A DNA stretch of 64,000 nucleotides from Liolophura sinensis (Eukaryota > Mollusca > Polyplacophora > Chitonida > Chitonidae): the NCBI RefSeq assembly GCF_032854445.1, contig NC_088298.1, positions 7,179,504 to 7,243,503 on the forward strand, in the 5' to 3' direction. This document shows positions 1 to 11,389 of the stretch, piece after piece. Each line of letters begins with the position of its first letter. Positions within the stretch are counted from its first letter, which is position 1. Below the pieces are notes generated by a model. It worked only from the letters and a program-made list of their open reading frames with translations. It had not been told where the DNA came from and searched no databases. Made by a program: the position numbers and the translations under genes.

Positions 1-1262
1 CTAGGGGCTGTTAATTCATCTTGCTGAATTATGTTGCCCTGCTGAATAAGTCAACAAATTCAATCAAAGCGCAGCTGAGATACACGATTAGAATATCGGC
101 AGCTTCTATGCTAACACGGTACACGATTCCGATACTGGTTTAATTTATTACCTTGAAAGATTTCTTGTGTTTTTCCATCGTCAATGAAAACTGTTGACCC
201 ATTCTCTTTGAATGAATCCATCGTAATTTCAAATTTCACGGGCTCCTCGTCGCAACATCGTGTCCCGCAGACCTCGGTTACATTTACAGGTGGCCTTCAG
301 CGAAATGATAGATTAAAAACCTGTCAGTTGTTCCTCCATTTGCTTGCATATGCATTATATGACAATATAGCATTCTGAACAATTCCAAGCTGGTAAGGCC
401 TAATATACTTCAAAAAGGACTAGATTTAAAACTCTGAGGTAAACTGACAATGGCCTGTATTTCATCGGTTAGGTGTGGCCATTTGTCAACTATTGCACTG
501 TAGTCACTACTCTGATTTTACTCTTAAAACTACGCTGTAGTCTTTTACATTTTCTGTGACATCGTGTATCAGTATTCCCACGACCTGCTTTACAATCTGT
601 TGATGGGTGAGGGGAGGTAACTTCGGGACTAATGTCACGTGTTCCAAGGTAAGGCTTAGCTCCTATTACACGGCTGTCAACGTTCACCGTGTTAAAAATT
701 TACAAAGCTTAGAGATAGTCAATACAGCTTTTGACATTTTATGAAACGGTTGGATTTGCACGTTACATTTTCAATCTTAAACTAGACTAAATAAATGAAA
801 ATATGTTACAGAATAAGGGATGCAACAGTAACACGGTGTGTTAAACGTTCACAACGCTCGGAACACACAATGACAATCTATTATTTGTGGCAATTGAAAT
901 GAAAGGTGCAAGTGCTGTTCATTATTATTTATCTCAAATCCTCATTTCCGAATTAGGTTGAATGCTTTGTTAACTTATTCTGACGACCAACATTTCTGCA
1001 TTACAATAAAGAAAACATTATTAGATATAATTGAAGACTTACTTAAAGAGTAAACCCAGAAACGATTGTGACACCTGGCAAATGGTCAAGCCTCTTGTAA
1101 ATTTACCTCAGGGTTTTATTCAGTAATGTTAAATGCAGTGTTTGGACGTCACTGGTTTAGAATTACAAATGCTGTATGGTCATCACATTCAATGTACAAA
1201 CCCCTTAAAACAATGCACAGGGACCAGGAACCAGAGTGCTTAGTCCATCCTAGTTTATGCAG
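1..1262. other. No gene seen
   Basis: AT-rich sequence with only short open frames and no recognisable protein. Bases about 1058-1130 are a diverged match to the interior of the MITE at 1263-1501 (both hold a CTGGCAAATG segment, then CCTCTTG, then TTTACCTCAG and GGGTTTTATTC). They are therefore probably a truncated older copy. Confidence 0.6.
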
Positions 1263-1501
1263 GAATACAATCTAATTAAGACCTATAGCATATTGAGAAA
1301 AAAACACAAAGGCGACGACACTGTGATAACTGGCAAATGTCACGCGGAGCCGGTAAAAATACGGCCTCTTGCTATTTTACCTCAGTCAGGGTTTTATTCC
1401 AACTGTTCCTAAAAATGCATAAATAATAGCAATTTACACGCCCTCTACCACACTGTTGTGGTTTTTCTCAATATGCTGTAGGTCTTAATTAGATCGTATT
1501 C
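1263..1501. mobile_element. MITE with 40-bp terminal inverted repeats
   Basis: The segment 1263-1302 (beginning GAATACAATCTAATTAAGAC) returns as its reverse complement at 1462-1501 with only a few mismatches. This gives a 239-bp element with no coding capacity. I found no convincing target-site duplication, so the superfamily is undetermined. A truncated relative of its interior lies at about 1058-1130. Confidence 0.75.
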
Positions 1502-1904
1502 TAGTCACCAAATATTTAACATCGCTAGGAAAACCTCGAATTCTACCCCATCACCCTTCCGCACCAAAATCTAAAATTGCCATTCTACTAATCTGTCATA
1601 TTCTCTGTCGAGATCGGAATATAAATATGTGAGTGTGTTTGTATGTTTTTGTTGTTTCTGGACCGGCAGTTGTGGTAAATAACACTGTCCAACTATAGTC
1701 ATCAGCAACATTTTCACGACATTTTCTAAATTTGTGATCTGAATTTTGCAAAAGGAAAGCCAACAGACATCAAAGCCATGCATACTGACCGGATGAAGCC
1801 CTGAATTGACCGGGTTCTACCACCATGGATACAAAGACATCTGCAGTGACCGAACAACCCAGCCCAGGTAATGGCAACATCGACTAAGCCAAACCACTCC
1901 TGTC

Positions 1905-3057
1905 TATTACATATGCCAGAAGCCCCATCACGTGTCCTTTATGATCTAATGCGACTTCTGCTATGAATGGTACCACGGTAAATTAGATATCACTGCAGCG
2001 GATATTTCTCTCAAGAGGACATTCTACGATATAATATGTTGTCAAAAGTGCTTTTAAATGCAGGAAACAAGCGTATTCCTGTAAAACGCTTAGCAGCTTG
2101 GTCTCCTAATGCTGACCAGGTGCCATTTGACAATTGTTTACAGTCTTTTTCCATGGGCTATGGGCTAAATGAACAGTTCAGCACCGACAGGGTTACTCAG
2201 AAGGGAGAAGACAATCTAAAAAAAGTGGTGTCGATTGCAGAAGACATTATCAGCTTATCATCTCAAGGTAAAAAGTTAATGCCAAAACAAGTTGCATTGG
2301 GAATGATACTAAGGCACCTAACAGGGTCTGCTAAACTGTAGCACTTAATTAATTCATTTGGACATTGCTCTTCCCATTCTTTTACTCTGGAACTTGACAC
2401 CGCCTTAACAACACAATAGTTAGAACGTGATACCGATGTTCCTGATGGGTTTCGCAGCAGTGTACAGTGTATTTACAACCTTGGTTTGGGATAATAACGA
2501 CTTTGGTGAAGAAATATTAACAAGTAACATTTGTCTTTATATATCTTTAGAATATTTCTGGTACATTATGTTTGTGTATTTGATTGGTGTTTATCTGCAT
2601 ACTTGAAAGATGTGCACCTCAACAATATAGGCTGAACTATTTCTTCATTACTGCATGCATTTGTCCTATGAATGCAGTATTTCTACAGAGATCAAAGATG
2701 AATTACTAACTTCATCTGAAGTTCCAACAAATTTTATTCCAGTTCTGTTTTATGTTATATTTAAAGCTGTGCTCATATAAACAGACCTTAGATATAACAT
2801 TTTTATCAAATACACTGCTATTGATGGCTCCACAAACTTTTCTTTTCACAGGTAAAGCGACTACTCACAATACGAACGGGGTCATAATTCAGAGGGTTAG
2901 TGATGATACTGTTTCCGGTTTGAGTGAGACCACATTCATACCTGATCAGTCCAGGGACAAAAAGAGGACCATTCAGGGTCCCCATGCTAATTTGAAGTTT
3001 TTCCATAGCGGAAAGCGCTGTGGACCTGACCAGTTTCAAGGTACATCGACAGACTAA
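1905..3057 (+). pseudogene. Decayed multi-exon gene with a PHD-type zinc finger
   Basis: Not identified by name. Bases 1905-2040 read as a PHD-like finger (cysteine pairs, then CDFCYEWYHGK) interrupted by an in-frame stop. Bases 2036-2419 read through a stop into a conserved-looking stretch (HLTGS, then FGHCSSHSFTLELDTAL). After a frame change, WDNNDFGEEILT precedes a GT donor at 2524. An acceptor at 2850-2851 resumes with GKATTHNTNGVIIQRV up to 3057, and the split codon gives serine. The 328-bp intron (2524-2851) is thus still recognisable, while the coding frame has at least two stops and one frame change. I believe related uncharacterised proteins are multicopy in aquatic invertebrates, so this may be a transposon-borne or an old host-duplicated gene. 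No function is assigned. Confidence 0.5.
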
Positions 3058-4055
3058 ACTTTTATGAAGTCTGTTAGATTATCTTAGCTGTTGTAATTTT
3101 TGTCTCTGAATTGGCGATGCACAACATTCATATATTTTAATAGTAATTGTTTGGAGCAAAATTTTCTGTATCTATAGCAGAATGCACTGTGTGGCAACAG
3201 AAAATATGTACAATTCTGAGTGATTTGTCAGGCTTTAGATGTAAATACAAACAACTTATCTATTCAACATGTAACCTAATAATATGCTAAAGGCTTTCTT
3301 AAACCCACTTGGTAGCACGAAAGGAAAACATGCTTTCCCCTACAAAACAGATGATAATCTTCAATATTCCCCATCTTGTTTGTTTTTGTTTCGGTGTCTT
3401 TTTGTTTATTTATTTAATTTTTTTTACATGGCCTTATTGTAATTAATGCCTTCCATTCCAGAAATGTACAATGTATAAATTAACTCAGTGAACAAGGGTA
3501 ATATTCCCCTTTGGCATCATAACTGTGAAACTGTTTTTAAAGTTATATAGCCTACCTACTACACTGCTTAAAAAAATGTAGGAGCTATCAGTATACTGTT
3601 AGTCACGTTGAATCAGTACAAAGCAAATGATTACATTTTTGTGATCTGCAAATAAATATTTGTTGTGATGGGGAAGGGTTGGTGCTATCAGTTGATGAGG
3701 AACAGTGAAATGTGATTTTTTCCAGTTTTAGTTTAAGTTTGGTAGGGTAATGTGTGAATTGATTGTGGGATACCATGTGTATATGTTATTGTATCTGTTC
3801 ATTTCAAGGACAAGAGGTTGATCTTGAAAAGAATTCTGGAAGCCAAGTGTTGCCAAGGCTATTGGATGAAGCCTATTTCCTCATTGAAACATGCCAAGTA
3901 AGATAAAAAGAAAGTTATACATCAGTAAATTACCTACATGTACATGTGCAGGATGTATGAACATGCACTTTTTATAAAATGATAAACTTATACACCAGTC
4001 ACCTACATGTGTGTGTGCTGGATATTAAATATACACATTAAGTTTTAATCAATAT
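3058..4055. other. Mostly featureless; one exon-like segment
   Basis: Only 3809-3897 stands out. It follows an ATTTCAAG acceptor, reads GQEVDLEKNSGSQVLPRLLD then EAYFLIETCQ, and ends CAA followed by a GTAAGA donor. It may be a further exon of the decayed PHD gene upstream. No other gene or repeat was recognised. Confidence 0.35.
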
Positions 4056-4136
4056 AAGCGTCAAGTGCGACATTCCTATACCATTTGTAGTCCGTAAAGG
4101 GTGTTCCAGGTCGATAATCGCAAGATCCATTTCCAC
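4056..4136 (+). repeat. Isolated terminal-repeat copy of the PC4-like TIR element
   Basis: This 81-bp stretch (from AAGCGTCAAGTGCGACATTC to CAAGATCCATTTCC) is a diverged copy of the terminal repeat found at 56050-56130 and, inverted, at 57991-58070. No partner end was found nearby, so it is a solitary or truncated end. Confidence 0.7.
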
Positions 4137-4448
4137 AACAACGTTTAACACTAGCCCCCGAAGACAAAGGTATGTAAGAAATTATACAAATAAGAAATAA
4201 AGCCGGTAACACACAAGAGAGAAGCGGTCATCAGTTTCCAATGATGCTGGGCAGACAATGAACATTCCAGGCATGAATTCCATATCAAAGTTCAAACTCG
4301 TAGTCCGTGAATGAGTTCCATGTCAAACAACAGCTAAACAAGTATCTCAGTCGCGCTTTCATTGCAACTGTTCATAAAGGCATCATGCGGATGTAATTAG
4401 CATGGCTACCTTTACAGCCCCTAGCCCCAGGTTGAGCGGTATTAGATA

Positions 4449-4805
4449 CAGTTTGAAAATGACGAGCGTTACAGAGCCTAACCGATCAGATTATGATTCA
4501 AAAGTAACGGACGATTACGGCTTTCCCGTTAATATGTAAAGATCTCATGCTACAAGAGGCGCCATCTATGATGTTACACATGACATACATGATAGACGGT
4601 TACACTGGCCGTCTATGTGGTTGATCACAATGCAGATCGCCAGAGATTCTGAACGCTCTGTCCATACCTGCCAACGAGAGTGTTATATTCCTTGTAAAAT
4701 TTGAGAAACTTTGAATGAAGGCGTTTGATGGAGTATCCTTGACAAACTAGTTTTTGAATTAGCAACTTGTGACGCAGATTAAAGTCATCACAATTAACGC
4801 AACAA
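4449..4805 (-). mobile_element. 3' fragment of a reverse-transcriptase element (minus)
   Basis: On the minus strand this matches 51690-52140 in inverted orientation, with about 90 bp less internal sequence. Its upstream part encodes a segment such as LVCQGYSIKRLHSKFL, the same downstream RT segment found at 51668-51840. It is a fossil 3' end. The class of this RT element is not determined; a Penelope-like origin is one candidate. Confidence 0.55.
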
Positions 4806-4828
4806 GATCATAGCTCCGGTGTCTTTTC

Positions 4829-6026
4829 CGGAGTCTCCTCCATGGCTTCTTCCACAACCTAAACTAATATTTGATCTACGTAAATATAATTAATCAAATA
4901 CAAATCCTCTTATAATTCAGCAAAGTTTTGCTGAAATCAAGGCTGATTATATGGATTATAAGTTTATATATACTGACGGGTCAAAGGATGGGGACAAGGT
5001 TACGGCTGCCGCTGTCTTAGAGCAGCGGGTCACTTCTCTTCGTCTGCCACCTTCCTTTTCTATCTTTTCTGCAGAGGCCAGGGCTATACTCCTGGCCTTA
5101 TCATATGTTTCCTCTGGGCATGCCCAGAGGGCAGTGATATGCAGCGACTCGCTGTCTTGCCTTTTGGCAATTCAGAATAATAAATTTAAAAATCCATTGA
5201 TACTTGAGATAATAGCCAAACACCGAAAATTAATGAAAAGAGGTAAAGATATCATATTCTGTTGGATACCAAGTCACACTGGTATCCATGGAAACACAGT
5301 TGTGGACAGGGAAGCGAAAGCTGCCCTATATAAACCTGTATCTCGGGGTTAAAATCCCTTTTACTGGCCTGAAGTCTAATATGCTTAAATATATTCGTCG
5401 CTTTTGGCAGGGTGAATGGGACTTGCAGATCCACAAAAACTGCATTCCATACATCCTGCCATTTGCTACAATGCCTATACTTGTCTAATGTCTCGCAGAG
5501 ACCAAGTAGTTTTAACGAGGTGTCGTACTGGGCATTTTCATCTGACACACAATTTCATCTTAGATGGGAGCAGTGCTCCCGAGTGTGTTGGATGTGATGC
5601 AGAATACAGCATCAAACATATCTTGGTTGACTGTGTAGACTTTGCTCCTGTTCGGCAAAGGTTCTACACGGTCAACTCTATATATGATTTATTTGACAGC
5701 ATCGCTGGCAATGTTGTCATAAAATATTTGAAGGCCATTGGCCTATATCATAAAATATAAATTTTAATAGTCTTTAATATTTATAGATAAAAAGTTATAT
5801 ACATATAGCTTTCCAGATATGCTATTTTTTAAATATGCTGGTCTTCCAGTTTTAACTGTTTTGGTTTTTCTCTTATCTGATTTTAAACATGTCCGTACTT
5901 TTTGTTTTATTTTTGATGTTCTCACTATCATTTCGAAAACCTTAACCGTCTCATGTTTTCACCTTGCTCTCACCACGATATGGCTGAAATATTGCCGATG
6001 TGGCGTTAAGCCATAATCATTCATCC
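4829..6026 (+). mobile_element. I-group (Nimb-like) LINE, 5'-truncated 3' end
   Basis: The fragment starts inside ORF2 (PPWLLPQPKLIFDLRKY, one stop), then carries an RNase H domain at 4951-5352 (FIYTDGSK, later WIPSHTGIHGN). After a frame change near 5350 it has the cysteine/histidine tail at about 5416-5760 (CVGCDAEYSIKHILVDC). An RNase H domain plus this tail is typical of I/Nimb non-LTR elements. The 3' UTR ends with ATGGCTGAAATATTGCCGAT and a short CATT-type repeat at about 6018-6030. The copy is inactive, with at least one stop and one frameshift. Confidence 0.8.
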
Positions 6027-6870
6027 ATTCATTTGAACGTCTGTCCAACCGGACTAGTCAATGGCTTTTGTCATTTAATGCTACCAAAACTATTTATCTC
6101 TTAATATCACTGAAAAACATTCCCTCACATCCGAGATTGTATTTAGATGGCGTAGATGTGAAGAGCATTCCGTCCCATAAACATCTCGGAATTATTCTGC
6201 AACACAATGGTAAATGGAATGAGCATGTAAGAGCTATAGTTAAGACAAGTAATATGAAATTGAGTATGATTAGTCCAGCCATGCGAACACTAACTAGAAA
6301 GTGTATGATCACACTGTACTTCGGCTTGATAAAGTCTTTTATTGAATATGGAGATTTTTTATTTGACAACTGCAGCGTTTCAATATCCAACTCATTGGAA
6401 AATGTCCAACGCCGAGCAGCATTGTTATGTACAGGAGGCTTACGTCGAACTTCATATAAATCTCTTTTAAATGAACTAAAATGGGAACCCCTATACAGTC
6501 GGCGTAGATCCAAGCGCATTCTGTTTTGTTTTGTTTTTTTCTCATAAAATCGTCAATGGGTTCTCTCCTCCATACCTAAAGACCTCACTAACTCAAAGGT
6601 ATAACAGCGAAGCAAATGCCTACAATCTTAGAAATAGACATCACTTTCGATTATTTCAATGTCGAACTCAGATTTTCTCTTCTTCCTTCTTTCCCAAGAC
6701 TACTAAAGAATGGAATTCATTGCCTGTTCATATCCAAACCTCTTCATTGGAAACAGTTAAGAACTTTTTGTACTCTCAAGACGGTATTAACCGTGATCTA
6801 ACATCTGATGTTGTTCTAAACACATTTGTACTTTACTCTTATTTGGTTCACCTGAACTAAGCGTGAATAA
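6027..6870 (+). mobile_element. Second LINE fragment, RT C-terminal region, split by a solo LTR
   Basis: Immediately after the previous LINE tail the sequence reads LSNRTSQWLLSFNATKT, then LGIILQHNGKWNEH, SFIEYGDFLFDNC and VQRRAALLCTGG. This is the thumb and C-terminal region of a CR1/L2-like non-LTR RT. A frame change near 6530 separates KIVNGFSPPYLKTSL and a WNSLPVHIQ-type ending at 6860. The 3' UTR continues after the LTR insertion at 7625-7845. Confidence 0.7.
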
Positions 6871-7620
6871 TGTTATGTGCACGACTGCCGTCAGTTTCTA
6901 AATATAGCTTGCCACTGTTTACATATGCTAAGTTCAGGGAGTGCTGTCTGCCTCTACCTTAGAATATTCCAGAATGCGCTCAGTTCGGTTCCAGTTTGTT
7001 TACATCAAGTGTTCAGGAATTTTCTTATTCTGGACAATTCCACCAGGCTATATAAGACGGGAGAAAACAGAGAACGGAAAAAAGGAGAATTATTGAGAGT
7101 TTGGATGCTTTTGCTGTGCATTACTTTAGTAGGCCTTTTGTGCTGAATTTTGGTGTCTTTATAGCCTCAGGCTTTGTTATATCCTATCTCCACCGAGCAC
7201 TTGTTCAGTCTGAACTTGTATGTTTAATTTGTGCTCTCGTATACACAGTGCTTATTAGTACACGGACCCTGTGTGTGGAATTTTGTGTATATTTCGTCAT
7301 ACACTCAGTTATACTGTGGATTTTCCCTCTTGTGAATTTGCCTCTGAGCATTTATGCCTGTGTGATATATATTGTGGAATATATGCGTCCGTTTGGACTT
7401 GACACCGTAAGTACCTTAGTATTTGTATAGATACTGCTATCCTTTCTTGTTAAACTTAAGTACTTTAGTATCTGTATAAGTCTTATTATCTGTTCTTGTT
7501 AAGCTAATAAATTGTTGTAAAATAAAATCTGCTGGTTTTGGTTACTTTTTTGTGCGGCTAAACTGTCGGTTATTTCGAACAAGCCATCTCTTTATAATAC
7601 AGGCAGTTTGGGTCGTAACA
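6871..7620 (+). mobile_element. Solo LTR of a Ty3/gypsy-type element
   Basis: A 750-bp block begins TGTTATGTGC and ends GGTCGTAACA (TG...CA with inverted termini TGTTA/TAACA). It is flanked by a 4-bp duplication, ATAA, at 6867-6870 and 7621-7624. Inside are a TATA-like TATATAAGAC near 7050 and a polyadenylation-like AATAAA near 7523, giving plus orientation. No internal coding region is present, so it is a solo LTR left by recombination. Its termini resemble those of the Gmr1-like LTR at 60310-61318, so it may belong to that lineage. Confidence 0.75.
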
Positions 7621-7624
7621 ATAA

Positions 7625-7845
7625 TAATCAGTTGATCATAAAATCTGTACATAATTTTATAAGCATGTACAAAAGATTCACCATCCAAGCCCATCTTTCT
7701 TTGTTCCCGTCACCTTATTCTGTACATGTACATGTCATTTGTTTCTGTGTTGGTGTATATACGTTGATGTTATGTTGAGGAGATCGCCTCGTGGCTATAG
7801 AGCTGTGGGAAATCCTCAATAAACAAATAAAGAATTACAATTACA
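7625..7845 (+). mobile_element. 3' UTR of the LTR-interrupted LINE
   Basis: This continues the 6027-6870 LINE after the LTR insertion. It is non-coding, with CAATAAACAAATAAAG near its end and a short AATTAC repeat where it meets the next element at about 7846. Confidence 0.55.
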
Positions 7846-9320
7846 ATGCTGCCCTGGGGTACACCCATTTCCTGCTCGCAAGAGTCAGAAAGAGTGTACC
7901 CAACCCGTTCATTAATCTGACGATAGATTAGATAATAATTGAGATATAAATAAAGCGACCTTTCAATCCCATATCCGCGAGGTCTTTTAAAATACCGTAT
8001 TTCCATGTGGGGTCGTTGGCCTTTTCAAGGTCAAAAAAATATTGACACCACATATTCATTATTAACGAAACCATCACGAAGAAAAGTTTAAAATCGAACA
8101 AGGTGATATAAAGTAGATCGACCTGGACGAAAATCACATTGAATATTAGATAAAAGCTTGTTGGTTTCGAGAAAGCAAACAAGTCTATCGTTTATCATCC
8201 GTTCCATAGTCTTACAGACACAGCTGGTAAGCGCTATGGGACAGTAATTATTTGGATCAGTATGATCTTTACCTGGTTTGGGGACCGGGATAATGCACGC
8301 CCCCCTGTATGATGGTGGAAAATTACCAGTTATCAAATATCACTAAGCAAGTCCAAGAGAGTCTCCAGTGGCTCAAGTGGTAAATGATTCAGAAACTTAT
8401 AATATACGCTGTCAGGACCACAAGCAGTGTCGTGGGCCTTTTTTAATGCAGTTTTATGTTCCTCGATATTAAAAGGACGATTATAATCTTCTAAAGAAAA
8501 AGGGCAATTTTGTTTTCTCCTTCTGGTTTATAATATGTTGCAGACCTTACCTAGGTGTTTTTGACGTAACTCCTGAAACAAAGTTCCGCCAACAAGATCT
8601 TCTCTTGGACTTGAGTAATCGACGAGCCTTAGCTCTAAAAATACGAACCTGGTTTAAATTATTATCATTCGGACATATTAAAAATTCGCTCGGCCTTTTG
8701 GCGGTTCTTAATGGCTTTACGTCAGTCCTTATCATACCAGGGTTTCCTTTTGGATTTGGGATTTGTCGAAGTTATAGGGATAGTTCTATCGGCAGCTCGT
8801 AAAACAAGGTCGTTAAATTTTACTATAGGATCATCTGCTGCATTGAAAGTCTCTGGAATGATATTAGCCTCACAGAAAATCTCAAATGCGATCCAATCTG
8901 CTTTATCGAATTTCCACCAAGCTATATGTTGTAAAGAATTAGAGGTGATATCCTCTAGGACAATAGGAAAATGGTCACTACCACAAACATCGTCATGCAC
9001 CTTCCAAGAAGTGATGGATCTGTGATGGTGAGATCAATAGCAGAATAAGTGCCGTTACCGGATGTAAATAGATATTAGTCCATCATTAAAACAACACAGT
9101 TTCTCCTAAGATAAGAAGTCTTCCACTATCTTGCCCTTATCATTTATGTTGTTACTGCCCCATAGGAGGTTATGGGAATTAGCATCTCCCATTATTATAA
9201 ACGGTTTAGGAAATTGTTCTTTTAGATTAGGTAATTGAAAAGCTGACAAAGAAGTGTTCGGAGGTATATACACCGAACATAATGTGACTGTTTGACATAA
9301 TGAAACACGAACGGCCACAG
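7846..9320 (-). mobile_element. I-group LINE, ORF2 part (endonuclease to RT), minus
   Basis: Reading on the minus strand from 9320: endonuclease pieces (VYIPPNTSLSAF, IIMGDANSHNLLWG, then GSDHFPIVLE at about 8980), a linker at 8735-8547, and RT pieces (PVPKPGKDHTDPNNYCPIAL at about 8280; EMGVPQGS at about 7860). The 3' half is missing at 7846. Several frame changes make it a dead copy. It is continuous with the ORF1 block at 9577-11204. Confidence 0.75.
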
Positions 9321-9576
9321 CCTGAAGCTCTGTTTGCAGAGCAATAGGTCTCTGGATAATATTTTTATTTATGAAAATCGAGGAGCCGCCTGCAGCTCGC
9401 TCTTCTTCAATCCACTAGGTGCTGTAGGGTTATTTTGTCTTTCTCAGGTGTATTTAGGTGAGTTTCCTGAAGACAGAGGGCAATAGGATTTAGTAATTGA
9501 ACTAGTTGTGTTATTTCAACAAAATTAACCTTAAGTCCTCGACAAGTCCACTGTATAATTTTGTCTTAAAAAGACA

Positions 9577-11204
9577 TTATGGAGGAAAGCGTATGGGGGA
9601 TTTATCTTTAGAGTTGGACCGGGGACGACCCTTCCTTGGAAATCGGCTGGAAGATCTTCCAGGTGCGGGTGATGTATCCATCACATCCGCATCTGACGTT
9701 GAAGGACCAACACCCTCCAACGATTCAAACTTATTAAAAGTTTGGATTGGAACCCTAGTGGCCTTAGAGGGACGCTCCGTGGGACCACTAGGATTATTGT
9801 TTTCATTATGACCTTTGTTTCCAGACTTAGTTCTGGCAGTTTTGTTTTGATCATGTTCAGGTTTGTTATTTTTTTGTGTGTGTGCAATATGTACATGTTT
9901 CACTTGCTGTACTTTAGTGGTCTGGGTTGAGCAGGAATTACGGGCAGGTTGAGCAGCAGGTTGTAAAGATATAAAACTAGGTTTGTCGTTTCCAATGGGC
10001 CAAGTCAAGGAGGTTCGACAAGCAACAGATGCTACTCGCTTGACCACATTCGCGAACGAAGTCCGTGGAGAAGTATTAGAGGGTGTGACTAATTTTCGGG
10101 CTTGCTGATATGATGTATTGTTTTTTACTTTAATATCGATTTTTTGTTTTTTTTTTTCTTCACGAAAAACGGACAGTCTCTAGACAATGCCATGTGATCT
10201 CCACTGCAGTTGCAACACTTAACTGTTTTGCTGCAGTCAAAACCATCATGACCCTTACTGCTGCATCTGAAGCAAACCAGTTTATTTTTACAGGGGTCTC
10301 CGTGGCTCAGTCGGTTAGCGCGCTAGCGCAGCGTAATGACCCAGAAGCCTCTCACCAATGCGGTCGCTGCGAGTTCAAGTCCAGCTCATGCTGGCTTCCT
10401 CTCCAGCCGTACGTGGGAAGGTCTTGCAGCAACCTGCGGATGGTCGTGGGTTTTCCCCGGGTTCTGCCCGGTTTCCTCCCACCATAATACTGGCCGCCGT
10501 CGTATAAGTGAAATATTCTTGAGTACTGTGTAAAACACCAATCAAATAAATAAATAAATATTTTTACATTGTCCATTGGCGTGACCTACTTTTTGTCAAG
10601 TGAAACAACGTGTCGTATTAGGGATGTATAAATCCACATTAACCCTATACGGGCCAATGTAGATATGCGATCGTAGAGAGGTACTATTAAATGTCAAAAG
10701 GTAGGTATTTAATTTTATGATGTTGCCAGCTTTTTTTGTTGTGAAACGTTTTACTCTGGCAACACTTTGTGGTTTTAAATCTGCACAGATTTCTTCTTCA
10801 GCTGAGTCTATGATACCACCATTCCTATGACGTATTATTCCCTGACAGCTGTTCAGGGAATTGCGAGGGGATGTATAAATAGGTACATAAGAGATTTTGT
10901 TCAATGATAATAAATTTTTAGATAGTTGTTTCCGGAAACATTCGATGGGAATGTCTCCGGATCGTAGTATTTTAACAGTTTTCAAAGTCCCTGCTGCCCC
11001 TTCCAATGCCCCTTTTAACAAAAAAGGATGGATTTTAGAGGCCAGCCTTTGTTCACTCCTAGTGGAGAGGACGATAAAAGCCGGCCAATTGTCCTGTCTA
11101 TTATCAAATGAATCGGATAAAGCTGCTAACTTCCTCTTTTTTATCAGCACCCGACGTGGACAGAGAGGAAGATCGGAAAGGTAGATTTGAAAAGTTTGAT
11201 GCAA
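9577..11204 (-). pseudogene. ORF1 (gag-like) of the minus-strand I-group LINE
   Basis: This is the nucleic-acid-binding ORF1 of the same LINE. The N-terminal part spans 11204-10596 (WPAFIVLSTRSEQRLASKIH). It is followed by CCHC knuckles on both sides of the nested SINE: CFTxQKVGHANGQC at about 10605, with a stop in place of one cysteine, and CFRCSSKGHDGFDC then CCNCSGDHMALSRDC at 10282-10180. The basic C-terminal half runs to 9577. Knuckles in ORF1 are standard for I-clade LINEs. The 5' UTR extends to about 11330. The copy is inactive. Confidence 0.7.
10293..10558 (+). mobile_element. tRNA-derived SINE with 10-bp TSD
   Basis: The head carries pol III box A-like TGGCTCAGTCGGTTAG and box B-like GAGTTCAAGTCC (10371-10382). 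A conserved body runs to AAATATTCTTGAGTACTGTG and an (AAAT)n tail. The duplication TATTTTTACA at 10283-10292 and 10559-10568 proves insertion into the LINE ORF1. Further copies lie at 28219-28386 and 32685-32948, with a relic at 46684-46740. Confidence 0.9.
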
Positions 11205-11389
11205 GGTATAAAGAAGAAATAAATATTAAATTTCACCCCTGTGTTCCCCACCCTCGTGGTGAATTTCCTTATGTCGACGTGGACACTCTCAACTGAGAGC
11301 TGAAAGTATACCAAAGCTCTATGTTCTGAGGTAAGTGTTGAATTTTATATCAGCTATTTAGGCTGAGCGCAGATTTAATCGTTGTCCTA

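Noticed and set aside
7101-7430. 109-codon hydrophobic open frame suggesting a membrane protein
   Set aside because: It lies entirely inside the solo LTR with its TATA and polyadenylation signals. It is a chance frame in T-rich LTR sequence.
10293-10400. A functional tRNA gene at the SINE head
   Set aside because: Box A and box B are present, but the acceptor stem does not pair and the unit has a SINE body, an (AAAT)n tail and a target duplication.
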